Shown: piece by piece, positions 22,511-33,029 of the stretch
Layout: every line of letters begins with the position of its first letter
Position numbering within the stretch: position 1 is the first letter of the stretch
Assembly (NCBI GenBank): GCA_002900995.3
Contig: CM035313.1
Location: 2,480,001 to 2,544,000 of the forward strand
Reading direction: 5' to 3'
DNA length: 64,000 bases
Source: Ganoderma boninense
Lineage: Eukaryota > Basidiomycota > Agaricomycetes > Polyporales > Polyporaceae
Position numbers and translations under genes: made by a program
The notes under the pieces: model-generated
Databases searched by the model: none
What the model saw: only the letters and a program-made list of their open reading frames with translations
Told to the model about the DNA's origin: nothing

Positions 22511-25500
22511 TCATGTCGTACTCAAAATGAGATCAGTGAAATCCGCATCGACCGGTGCGGGCTCAACCTTTTGTATGGGTCGCGGCAACGAAGGGGGGGG
22601 AGGCGGGATGCCCACCTCGAGGCATGCCGTGACCAGCTGGTACCGGAGATCTTGCCACACGTCTCGCAAACCTAGCAGAACCAGAACAAGGCCCGTTCAG
22701 TCATCGGTAGCAATAGGTGCTCGTTGAAGGCAGTCCATGACTTACGGGAATTCGGCCAGAGCATCAGCAAGAACTCGGTGTGTTTGGCGCATCGTTTCGC
22801 AAACTCGAGTGCGCTGGTCAGGCCGTGGTCGGTCTTCCATAACACAACCGCTCTAGGATAGCGACAGTGTCAATAACGGGGCGGGCGCGATGCCGATGGT
22901 AGGCATACTGACTTTCGAATGTTGGATATATGCCAATACAAGAGGAGGGACTTGCGATGGTCCCGAGTGGGAGAATCCATCCCCTGACTCACGGATTTCC
23001 AGATCCAGTCGCCGACCGTCTCTATGTACTTCACTGTTGATCACGAGAAGCTGTCATCAGATGATACCAATTCCGACGTAGAGTTATAACTTACACCATT
23101 CTTCGGCCTTGTCGCGGTAGAAGAGAGTGCTGCCAGCCCTGTTGATGCGCATATCGATCAGCAACCGACTCTATCTTCCATGTCGTAAAGAATACTAACG
23201 TCGTTACTTGGGGGATGTACCGTTGGAACTCGTACGAGGTGAGCATCCTCATCCTAAACCGTAAATGCCGACTCAGCACCGCTCCACTCGCCACAGATAA
23301 CACGACGACTCCAAAATACGCACGCAAAAAGGAGCTCCCTGGCCTGGAACCCAAACACGCTGTCCAAGTCGCACGTGTGGTAATTGAGTCGCTGCTCGAT
23401 GTCGTCAATCTCGACCCACGCCTGGACCGACAGCTGCGCCCGCTCGGCGAGGCTCAGGCGCGGGTTCTCGCGCGTACGCATGATGACGTGCAGGAGGAGC
23501 ATCGTCCGGTAGTTGAGCGTCCAGATGTCGTCCCCCTGCACCACCCTCCCCGTCTTCGCAAGCACCTCCGACGGGAACAATATTGCGAACTGTACACGCA
23601 ACGCAGCCACGTCAGCGGCCAGAACACAGAACACGCTGCATAAGGCTAAGACGAGCGCAGGAGGGGTTCGGTGGATACCGCCGCTGGCAACGGACACGCA
23701 CCTCCTCCGGTTGTCGGACGAGCAGCTTCTCGAAGCCCGCGATCAGCGAGTCGGGGATGGCGACTGTATACGCGTTCAGGTTCGCGACGGCCATGACGCT
23801 GCTCCACACGATTCGCCGGCACTCTTCTCGTCTGAACTCGCCCTCGGATAGCCCCTCGGGCCACATCTCCGTCCCGCGCCACGCCGGCGCAAACGCATTG
23901 ACCGAGGGCCAATTGTGTCCCAACGATAATGCGATGCAATTGCAGCCGGCATCTTGGGAGCCTGGGGGACGGTTGTGGTGGTGTGGACCATGAGAGGAGC
24001 CCGAGGGCACGCCATCGGCGAAGTTTAAACCCGAATTCGAAGGCGGAACGAACTGTTGTCCTTGAAACGGTTGAAATGGCATGGGATTGATTCCAGGGGT
24101 ACCAGTGTTCCAGCCGGGATTCGCACTTTGCTGCGATGGGACGAAGCCGCCGATGTGGGCAACGGGATCGTATCCCTGAGGCTGTATCACAGCATACGGA
24201 GAGAGACCGCGAGGCTTTTGGTCCTCGTCGATCCTGGTCAAGCCAAAGAGGCGAAGGAGGGAGTCGACTAGGAGCAATGACGACCGAGACCGCTCAAATG
24301 TTTGCTTCGGATGAGTGTGCATCTCAAAAAATACAATCATCTGCGACAATCATGTCACTCTCCACCAGTGTAAAGGGGGGGTGCCAGGACGAACTTACCA
24401 ACGCTGCTTGTGCAAGACCGATGTCGACCCAGCCAGTCGTTAGACTCGCTTCAATCGCGCTGTTCGCCATGTCCAAGAGCCTGAGGGCCTTGTCCCTACC
24501 CTTCGAGCCATGCTCGGCTTCGGAGCTCTGGCAAAGCGTCCCCAAGGCCAGGCACGAGAGCAAGAGGCTCGGTTGCAACGACTTGCGCCGGACGGGGCTG
24601 AACAATGAGTCGAAGAAACGGGGAAGGTGAAGGAAGCTGGTCCAGCAGGGCGAGGAGGCGAAAAGCGCACGAAGGTCTGCCATGACGGCCTTCATCGCCA
24701 CGTTCCGTTGCATCTGGCTGATTGCAACGACCTGCATGTCGCTACCCCCGAAGCCATAGTCGTCGGCATAGAACGAGAGAAGCGCATCCCACCAAGTGTC
24801 TCGAGCGAATTGGGCGCTGGGTCTAGAAGGAATAGCTTCCACGACCTCTTCTTCCGCATTCTGATCTTCAGGGGGCGTCACAACAATTGTCGGCTCCGGC
24901 AACAGCGCGAAATCACCGTCGAGCGTGGATACGACGCCGGGCAAAAGCGCCATGTCCATATCCGTGGGATAGGTCACGTCATAGAGTAACGGATCATACT
25001 CCCAGGTCATCTCCTGTAGAAACCACGTCAGAGAGTGAACACCATGGTTCGTTGCCTACCGCCGCATACGCACATCAGAGAAATCGAAGGCATCTTCGTC
25101 ACCAGATAAGTCGACGGCCATTGGGGAAAGGTCGCTACTGCTTGAAAGAACATCGTTCTGGCCTCGGGCTGGACTATGGTCAGGTGGTGGTGGTGGCGGT
25201 GGTGGAGCCACGGCATCTTGGGCTTGACGACCGGAAATTGGCTTCGGGGGCTTCTGCTCCGTTCCCCGTACGTTACGGGCGCGAGTGGTGCCCTTCTCGC
25301 GTCCTCGACGGTTGGGGCCCGAGTCGTAGCTACATTGCTCTGCCCCCGAGGGACGCTTCTGGCAGTTGCAGCATACGGGCTTGGCCCCATCGCAGCGGAC
25401 CTTGCGGGCACGACTAGAATACGGAGGATGAAGAAGGTTAGCGACTGGACGATCAATCAAAGAGGACAAATTCGAGTGTACCATTGGCGACAAGCCACGA

Positions 25501-25819
25501 AAACGCGTATCCGAGGGTTTCCCCGAGCGGTGGGAGGCTGGCCGGGAGCGAGGTCGATCTTGGGGCGAACCCTTTTACGCCCAGCGCTTGTGCCGGCTCG
25601 GACAGGAGACTCAGATGAACTGCGAGATGCGCATGGTGCGTGCTCGGGACTCAGGTCACTCGGAGGGGAATCGTCCAGCCCAGAAGCTTCAGACTGAGCA
25701 GAAGAGCCGGTGCTGGGATATAGAGGAGAGGATACGGCGCTGAGGAAGCCCCCGAGAGCAGCCGCGTCCATGCGAACCAGAGACGGGTCGAAGAAGGGCG
25801 AGTCTGAGTCGGTGCCCAT
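22511..25819 (-). CDS. Zn2Cys6 fungal transcription factor
   Basis: Binuclear zinc-cluster regulator with a middle homology region. The zinc cluster is split by an intron: exon end VACRQ and exon start SRARKVRCDG join through a shared codon to give ACRQCRARKVRCDGAKPVCC, followed by NCQKRPSGAEQCSYD, supplying all six cysteines. N-terminal to it is about 110 residues of Ser/Pro-rich sequence from MGTDSDSPFFDPSLVRMDAA. C-terminal to it are a Pro run, an acidic segment and the fungal_trans-type region: TWWDALLSFYADDYG, LLLSCLALGTLCQ, EECRRIVWSSVMAVANLNAY, DDIWTLNYRTMLLLHVIMRT and WVEIDDIEQRLNYHTCDLDS. The last exon ends VDADFTDLILSTT and stop at 22511. About ten introns. Target genes cannot be deduced. 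Confidence 0.88.
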
Positions 25820-26619
25820 GGAGAAGCGTGTGTGGAGACGCGCCTTATGAATGACGCGGCGGCGATGAGGTGCTAAAATCGTCGGCGGTGTGCTGCGAGA
25901 GGCAGTGGGGGCAGACGCTTCAGGTGAACATGACCGGAGTAGACAAGTCGTGAGGGACACGCCCCGCGCCCACGACGCGCTTGCCGAAGCCTGTTCGCCG
26001 CAAGCAGTGCCACTCGTCACGAACATCACCTCGCCTGCCCCCACACAGCCACCCTCTCTCCCTCACCGCAAATCCGGGATCGCCCGTGGCGAAACATGCC
26101 CAGACTCGGGGTCACAACACCTCCAGCCGCTAGCGCAGCTGACCACAACATCTGTACTCTATTCACGCTAAACTCGGGCAGGGCGAAAGCGATGGTATTG
26201 GGCGCGCGCTACGGGAGCTGCGCGGGACCACCGAGACCGCGTCGCCACCGCTCTCTCGCGCGACCGGTGGGCCGAGCTCAAGCCGGCGGAAGGCGAATGT
26301 GTGCCTACTACATGAGCCGTAGCTAAGAAGAAACTAAGAAGGGATAGCGGAAGGGCGGGTGAAAAAGGAAAGCTCGACGCTGAGTACGAGCCCCCGAGGG
26401 CGAGAGGACGAGAGCTCAGAGTACAGGACCCCTGGACTATATACTAGCGTGAGACAAAGAGTCCTTTGTTGAGCGGAGATCCGGGAGAGGGCGGCGCGAG
26501 TAACGCTGCATAGACCCTGGATAATATTCATTATCCAAAACAATCATACTCTACATCCCAGCATCATACATGTCAGCGTCCAATGCATACAACACCGCCC
26601 AGAGACTCCGTTCTGCAGC
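25820..26619. other. intergenic, upstream of zinc-cluster regulator
   Basis: Contains the promoter of the minus-strand regulator and the 3' flank of the BSD gene. No gene, repeat or RNA was recognised. Confidence 0.4.
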
Positions 26620-28433
26620 TCACTCCCAGTCGCTGTCCTCTTCTTCCTCACCGCCATCTCCCTCTTCCTCGTCATCGTCGTCCTCGTCGTCGTCGTCATC
26701 ATCCTCTTCATCTTCATCGTCCTCATCGTCCTCCTCTTCGTCATCGTCCTCCTCTTCCTCCTCCTCAGCCTTCTTCGCGACCACTTTGGCCTTCCCGGCG
26801 CTACCGTCCACAGTGCCGCTATTGCTCACTTGAGATGAAACGACATCATAACTCTCTTCGCTACTTTGTCTGGGGCTTAAATTGGCTGGAGTGGAGCCAA
26901 TCGACCTTGCCTCCGGAGCGGCTACGCCGGGTGGCGCAGCCGATAGCTTGGATTGATCAGCGCCCGCGGAGAGAGACGGCGTCGGTGGGAGCTTCATGGT
27001 AGGAGAGACGGTTTCCTCGTCGTCATCCTCCCAGCTGAAATCCTCTTCGTTCTCCGTTGTGCCTGCAGCACATTGAGTAAACGAACTTTGAAAGGAATAG
27101 TGGCAAACCATACCTTGTATGATCGCCTTCCGGCGGGCCTCTTCGCGCTCCACCTGATGTACCCGGAAGAAATAACGCGTCCAAAACTCGTCATACGTCA
27201 AGGTCTCCGGCGCTGCACAAGGGCGGAGAGGTAAGACAGGGATAACGTCAGATCATCTCCTGGGGCGCACCTAGCGTGTCCATTGTTGCCTTCAATGCGA
27301 TCCCGTCCACCGGATCTGCCAGCGCCCGCTCAATCTTGTTCTGCCATGCAGTTGTGCCCAATCCGCGGTCCTCAGAGGCCGCCTCTGTCGCCAGCCAGTT
27401 GGTATACATGTCGCGCACATTGGCATCGTCCTTCGGGTCGGCCTTGATAACCTCCGGGTCGTGTCGCAACTGCTTGAGCATGGACTCCACGCGCGTAGCC
27501 ACCGCACGTAGCGAATCGACAGACGGGCGTAGACTGGCAGCGCTGCCCGGTGCCTCCCTCTCCTTGCCTTTCCCGCTGCTACCGGGCGCAGCTGATGGCG
27601 TCACGGAGCCGCTCGTAGTGGGCAACATCCACACGTCTGTGCCGTCCCAGATGAGGCCGGGGTAACCGGAGTCGCCCTCCTCCGGGGGGACGACCTTCAC
27701 CGCATCTTTGAGGAATTCTCCGGCCTCGCGGAGGAAGTCCTCGCTCCGATGGACGTACTCCTCGGTCGCGCCCTGCACGCGCTGGAGCTCAGTCGCAATT
27801 GTGCTGCGCAGCTGCGCGAAGTCCAGTGCGGTCAGGTTTGCGCTGCCTACCCTGGCGTGCTTGAGGGTCTCCTTGAGGGTCTCCGGGAGCTGAGACTGAA
27901 CGTTGGCTAATGCGGGCGGTAGGGATGCTTGCAGCCGGGAGAAGATGGTTTGAGTCTGCGAAGACTGTGAAGGGGAGGATGGGGCAGCGTCGGGGTCGGC
28001 TTTGTCGGTCGCATCCCCAGAGCTTGAGTCAACAGAAGATGAGGGAGTAGGAGCTACGTCGGCGCTGGAAGATGCAGATGCAGCTTGTTCGGTTGAGGAT
28101 GTGCTAGCTTCCGGAGAAGTTGCAGATTCGGCAGGCGACTCCGCTGCGAGTTTGGTGAGCTCCTTCTGCGCCTGCTGCACTACCGAGCCAAGATCTTTCC
28201 TCGCCGCCTCAAACGCAACTTGGCTCTATAACGCAACAAGAGTACCAATTGGCCAATTGAGCGCCATGAGAAGGAGATAAGGTGAGCGTGCCTACTTGTT
28301 TCCGGAAACCGCCCCAGAATCGGCTGAGCTGCCCGACGACCTCCGAGACCTCGTCGTTCAAACTTTGGGTTGGTTGGGTATCTGGTGGGGGCGTGGCAGT
28401 CCCCGAGACGTCGTATGTGTCAAAGAAGTTCAT
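26620..28433 (-). CDS. BSD-domain protein, DOS2-like
   Basis: Homologue of fungal Dos2-type BSD-domain proteins. It starts MNFFDTYDVSGTATPPP, followed by SLNDEVSEVVGQLSRFWGGF and, after an intron, SQVAFEAARKDLGSVVQQAQ, a coiled region. A Ser/Ala-rich linker leads to a helical core (LPETLKETLKHARVG, IWDGTDVWMLPTTSG). The BSD domain is at the end: the exon TLTYDEFWTRYFFRVHQVER with EEARRKAIIQ carries the diagnostic aromatic pattern (DEFWTRYFF). After GTTENEEDFSWEDDDEE the protein ends in a long Glu/Asp tract encoded by a trinucleotide repeat (26630-26770). It is divergent from CPA1. The exact role is unclear; yeast Dos2 is linked to ubiquitin metabolism and protein sorting. Confidence 0.87.
26630..26770 (-). 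repeat. trinucleotide-rich tract encoding an acidic tail
   Basis: On the plus strand it is an imperfect run of TCC/TCA/TCG/TCT triplets. Read on the minus strand it gives nearly uninterrupted Asp/Glu codons at the end of the BSD-domain gene. Length variation between strains would be expected. Confidence 0.7.
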
Positions 28434-28763
28434 TGTGGAGTCTGGAATGTCATGGGAGACAGAGGAGTGCACAGGGTAAGACGAAGGCGGAGAGTAAAGT
28501 GGAGAAGCGCCCGCGTAACGAGCGTGATTATCTTGGGTAATCGCTATTGTTAGCTTATTACTCGATAGTGACGAATTAAAGTGATCAATGACCTGCAGGC
28601 TTCGATTCGATCCCGGTGATAGGCGGTGCTCCACGTGGAAGGGGATTCAAATGCTCGACTCGTAGCGCGCGAGTCATCCCAGTTTTCTTCGTCCTCCACC
28701 ACGACTTGCCCCTGTTGAGCACCGCGCACACAACCCTCCGAACTTGAGCGACTCAGCTCGTTC

Positions 28764-28895
28764 ATGATCTTCACTCAGAACACTCGCGACGAGTGAGTTT
28801 GCCTTCCTTGCATCGACCGTTCAGTGCCGCACTCTGACACCATCACCGTGAACAGCTACCTCAGCGACCTCGTCTTCTCTCTCCTCTCGCATTAA
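28764..28895 (+). promoter_or_regulatory. arginine attenuator-like uORF of CPA1, spliced
   Basis: Exon 1 (28764-28792) encodes MIFTQNTRD plus two bases. A 63-nt GT-AG intron (28793-28855, branch-like CTCTGAC) joins it to exon 2 (28856-28895). The peptide then continues DDYLSDLVFSLLSH and ends at TAA, 19 nt before the CPA1 ATG. The block DYLSD and the spacing to the stop match the fungal arginine attenuator peptide, which stalls ribosomes in response to arginine. Positions after DYLSD diverge: the tryptophan normally three residues after the block is phenylalanine. The total is 22 residues. Confidence 0.7.
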
Positions 28896-28914
28896 AGGGA
28901 TCCCGAACAGCACC

Positions 28915-30343
28915 ATGTTGGCCCGCAACCTCACTCGTATCGCTCGCCTCTCTCGAGGACTCGCCACCCATGCAACTGCCTCTACACCGCTCCCGGCTGT
29001 CCTCCATCTCAAAACTGGCCAATCCTTCCATGGTCGCTCTTTCGGCGCCCCGCGAAGCATCTTTGGAGAGACTGTTTTCTCAACGTCCATCACGTCCTGT
29101 AAGTTGCCTACACGTGACGCCCAATGAGCCCGATATCTAACCCCTCTCCTCAGACACTGAATCGATGACCGACCCCTCCTACCGCGGTCAAATCCTCGTT
29201 TTCACCACCCCGCTTATCGGCAATTACGGCGTCCCCCTCAACACGACTCCAATCGATAGCCAGGACGTGGGTGTCGTTCTCGAATCACAAAACGTTCAAT
29301 GCAGCGCCGTCGTGGTCGCCGACGTCGCTGAGAAGTTTTCCCACTACACTGCCGTCGAGTCACTCGCCTCGTGGTGCCAGCGGTACAACGTCCCAGGTAT
29401 CACTGGTGTCGATACTCGCGCCATCACTACGCTTCTCCGAGACCAGGGCACCACCCTTGGTCGTCTGGCTGTTGGTGCGGATTCATCCCTTGCCGCTCCA
29501 CAGCCTCAGGAGTACTGGGACCCCACCACGGAGAACCTTGTCGATCAGGTTTCCACCAAAACCCCTTACGAACTCAACCCTGATGGCGACGTGAAGATCG
29601 CTGTGCTCGATTTCGGCGCGAAGGCCAACATCCTCCGCTCCCTCGTCCGCCGTGGCGCCGCCGTCACGGTGCTGCCCTGGAACTACGATTTCAACAGCGT
29701 CCGCGACCGCTTCGACGGTCTCTTCCTGAGCAATGGCCCCGGCGACCCGAACCACTGCATGGAGGCCGCCATGCACCTCCGCAAGACCCTCCAGGAATGG
29801 GACAAGCCCGTCTTCGGCATCTGCATGGGCCACCAGGTCATCGGCATGGCTGCCGGCCTTGAAGCTTACCGGATGAGGTTCGGCAACCGCGGTCACAACC
29901 AGCCCGTCCTCGCGCTCGCGTCGGCAGGTTCCATCAAGGCAGGCCGTGTCTACGTTACCAGGTGTGTTGGTTTTCTGTCCCTTGCTCGCGAACCTATGCT
30001 GACCCACACCTACAGCCAAAATCACCAGTACGCCTTGAAGTTGCAGGATCCTTTCCCTGCCGGGTGGGAGCCTTTCTTCATCAACTGCAACGACTCGTCT
30101 GTCGAAGGCATCAAGTCCTCGGCTGGGTCGGGCAAAAAGGTGTGGGGCGTCCAGTTCCATCCCGAGAGCGCGGGCGGCCCCCTCGACACCATCGAGATGT
30201 TCACCGACTTCCTCGCTGAGTGCCGCGCGCACCAGCTGGAGGCTGGCATCCCCATCTCGCAGCTTGTGAAGGCGCGCAAGCCCGTTGCCCCTGGGTTTGA
30301 GAAGGTAATCAAGACTCCTCAGCCGGTCGCTGTCACGGCTTGA
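28915..30343 (+). CDS. CPA1: carbamoyl-phosphate synthase, arginine-specific, small (glutaminase) subunit
   Basis: Hydrolyses glutamine to supply ammonia to the large subunit in arginine biosynthesis. The N-terminus MLARNLTRIARLSRGLATHA is Arg/Ser/Ala-rich and looks like a mitochondrial targeting sequence. The small-chain domain follows (LHLKTGQSFHGRSFGAPRSI, SYRGQILVFTTPLIGNYGVP, YNVPGITGVDTRAITTLLRD). The class I amidotransferase domain contains FLSNGPGDPNHC, the nucleophile motif FGICMGHQVIGMA, FGNRGHNQPV and VWGVQFHPESAGGPLDT, so Cys-His-Glu are all present. It ends QPVAVTA. Two introns, at 29100-29153 and about 29963-30016, are in frame. The 5' leader carries an arginine attenuator-like uORF, indicating translational control by arginine. 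It shares its upstream region with the divergent BSD gene. Confidence 0.96.
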
Positions 30344-30527
30344 GAGCACAAAAGTAGCTACGTAGGAATATGGAGGATTCTTGTATATCAATGCGCGTTC
30401 CAGCGAATAGACTTTGTATCATAGCCAGAACGAATGGAATGAACGAGCGCGATGGATTGCGACTTGGTCGTGCGCTTCATGAGCCGAGAATGACTTGATA
30501 GTAACATTGATGAACAGTGAAGGGTAT

Positions 30528-30636
30528 GGCAAGATGGCCGAGCGGTCCAAGGCGTGTGACTCAAGCGAAAGCTTGCCTGCTTCAGCGGGTTTCTCATCTG
30601 GGTATCCAGGCGTGGGTTCAAATCCCACTCTTGTCA
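30528..30636 (+). tRNA. tRNA-Leu(CAA) with 25-nt intron
   Basis: Acceptor stem GGCAAGA (30528-30534) pairs with TCTTGTC (30629-30635), with discriminator A. The D-arm TGGCCGAGCGGTCCAAGGC is class-II Leu/Ser type. The anticodon CAA is at 30562-30564, and the T-arm is GTGGGTTCAAATCCCAC. A variable arm CTGG-GTAT-CCAG is present. An intron of about 25 nt (30566-30590) contains GCTTG, which pairs with CAAGC across the anticodon as usual for this tRNA. The anticodon stem TGTGA/TCTCA has one U-U mismatch. A TTTTGTTTTT terminator follows directly. Confidence 0.92.
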
Positions 30637-31582
30637 ACGTTTTGTTTTTGCAACCATGGGTTCACCTCCAATGACCCGACACTGTCTGCTTAAGCTCATA
30701 CGTGAAGCAGAAAAACTGGCAAGGCGTCCTCGTTTGACCAACAATGAGAAGTGCAAATAATTCGCCCTTGGGTCTCCCACAGCGTTTTATGCACGGAACA
30801 TGGACACGGCGTTTGACAAATTTCCCGGCCTCTGTGCAGGAGGCCCCGTCTTTGGCTGATCTTCGCTGGATGCTGCTCACCTACCCTGAAACGGAACCTC
30901 GTCAGCCTGGTTCACCGTTCCCTCAGGGGGCAACGGCCCTCCCTTTCTATATAGTTTCCGGCGCATGGTTCGCTCAGCACAGTCAACCAGCAGTATCCAT
31001 AGCAGCGCAGCACGAGGACCCCCGCGTCACCATACCGCTTCCTCACCTGGAGCGTATCCCATCCCAGGCAGGTCATGCCTCAACCGCAGCGTGAGGACGA
31101 GGTCCGGTGTGTTGTGCCACCAGTTCGCCCGTATCTCGCCATTTGACTCGGAGGAGGCCGGTCCAATGCATGCACACGAGATGGAACAACTCGCCAGTTC
31201 GTCGTTCGTCAAAGAGTGCGCGATACGCGTCGGCATCGCACGAGTGCGATCTGGTCCCCGGTCTCAATGGCACAAATCATGTTCATAACGGTGGGAAAGG
31301 CGCTGTGCAGGAAGTACGCAGCGTTGAAGAGCTGCGCGCGGGGCACCTTGCTGAGGCGGGCAGCACTGAAGGCACCGGTTCTGTGAGCGGATGGGGATAC
31401 GAAGGTCCTCACCGACGGCAAGGAGAAGGGTGAAGTCGGCTGGTGGCAGAACGCACTCGAGCGGGCTGGCCTGGCGACAAATGATGAGAAGAGTTTATGA
31501 CGTCTTCGTTGTCGAGGAGGTTCGAGCCCCAGAAGGCACTGCGGTAAGTGTATCTGCGCATCGTAAACGCCGTCAAGCTTGA

Positions 31583-31655
31583 CAGCTAACTGCAAAAACA
31601 TAGCGCGTTCCGGCCGCGCGAGTGGGCGTGGCATGTTTGGCCACCTACCCGAAAT
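31583..31655 (+). repeat. 73-bp terminal inverted repeat, left arm
   Basis: Exact reverse complement of 31934-32006. Confidence 0.9.
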
Positions 31656-31933
31656 GGTCGGGCCAGGCGTGGGTCTCGTCGCTGGACCTCGCCATCTGGG
31701 CGTGTGCCAGCATGCGGGATGGGCAGCTATGGGCAGGTTCGCTGGTGCGAAGCGCTGGCTCTCCGGCGTTTGATCATTCCTTCCGTCCACCCGGTCTGGA
31801 GAAGCTTGAGGGACAGATTTTGGGAGACAATCTTGAGGATACATGGCAAACACACATACTGAAGAAATTATTGTCGCCTCCGCATTCGCCTGAAGGCCAA
31901 TATGTGCATGATGTTTGCGCGCCTACCCCTACT

Positions 31934-32006
31934 ATTTCGGGTAGGTGGCCAAACATGCCACGCCCACTCGCGCGGCCGGAACGCGCTATGTTTTTGCAGT
32001 TAGCTG
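31934..32006 (-). repeat. 73-bp terminal inverted repeat, right arm
   Basis: Exact reverse complement of 31583-31655. Confidence 0.9.
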
Positions 32007-33029
32007 GAAGGGTGACACGCCCGACCGTGGCCAGATACGGTACATAGCTGAGAAATACTACGTCAGGTCACACCGAGTGCCGTAGAAAAGGCTTCACTTA
32101 CGAAACCCTAGCCATACACTTGATCTTGCCCAAGTTTCTCGGTGATATTTGACATGTCCGTAGCAACGCTCGTCATGCTCGCCATCCTGCCTGCCGTCAG
32201 CTGTGTGTGAGCACCTGTTCGCAACGACCCGCACCCGAGACTTGAACACACCCAGCAGAGTTCATCTCATGCATCAAGGGTGTCCTGGGTGCCGAAAATA
32301 TCCTGCTGCGACTTTCTCGAGAAGCAGTCGAGATGCGGAGTAGTCGCGGCGATCCACGTGCGTCGAATGCATCCATGTTGAACGGTTCAAAAATGATGAA
32401 GGATAAAACTCGTGTGAGACCACATCGACGTGGTAAGCTCAGTATGGCTACCATTCGAAACGATACAAAGTCAGGATGGATATAGCGGCCCGGCTAAGTG
32501 AGTGGTTGACGACGGCTGAGACGGGGGCAGGTGAAGTGTGTGGTGGTTAGTCACATTGAGGTCATGGGGCCTGTTTCTCAAGATCCCGTCCGATCGATTG
32601 GGTTGGACGAGATCGAGGAGGGGTACAGGACTGCGGCCACTCTGAAACTGGGCGGAAGCAGATGACTGTGTACGGACACAACAGCTTTCCTGTGGACCTC
32701 GACGGGCAGACGAGAGCGGGGCGGGAAGAGAGAGGCGATCACTGCCGCACGTGCGATAGGAGAGTTCCCTGGAATGGCTGGCGTCCCTGACAGCCCTCGC
32801 CAACCCGACCCCGCCAGCCCGGCCTTGTCCCCGGACATGCTCCCACCACTCTCCAGCTAACTCCGGAGGACGCCTGCCTCGAGGTCCCCGCTTTCTTGCT
32901 TTCGTCCTGCTCTCCCTGCCCCGCCTTCCTCTCCCATCCTCTGCCCGAATACCGATAGCGCCCGCCACTCGCCCGCCACGGCTCCAGCGTACTCCAACTC
33001 ACCGGCTCTCAGGCTCGAGCTTCTTTGCC

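Larger units (their letters stand above)
31583..32006. mobile_element. 424-bp element with perfect 73-bp terminal inverted repeats
   Basis: 31583-31655 and 31934-32006 are exact reverse complements over 73 bases, starting CAGCTAACTGCAAAAACATA. An imperfect match continues inward for about 15 bases more. The 278-bp centre has no coding potential. Size and structure fit a MITE, and arm identity indicates recent origin or gene conversion. The target duplication is unclear: the outer bases are GA on both sides, but an internal AGCT palindrome makes the exact edge ambiguous. I cannot assign a superfamily. Confidence 0.8.
30637..33029. other. 2.4 kb without a supported gene; holds an inverted-repeat element
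   Basis: A T-rich Pol III terminator follows the tRNA. Between about 31.0 and 31.6 kb the minus strand has an open stretch (for example VPRAQLFNAAYFLHSAF) that runs into the inverted-repeat element. It may be a gene remnant, but no family was recognised. From 32.0 to 33.0 kb no coding signal was found; the last part should carry the promoter of the metallophosphoesterase gene. Confidence 0.4.
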
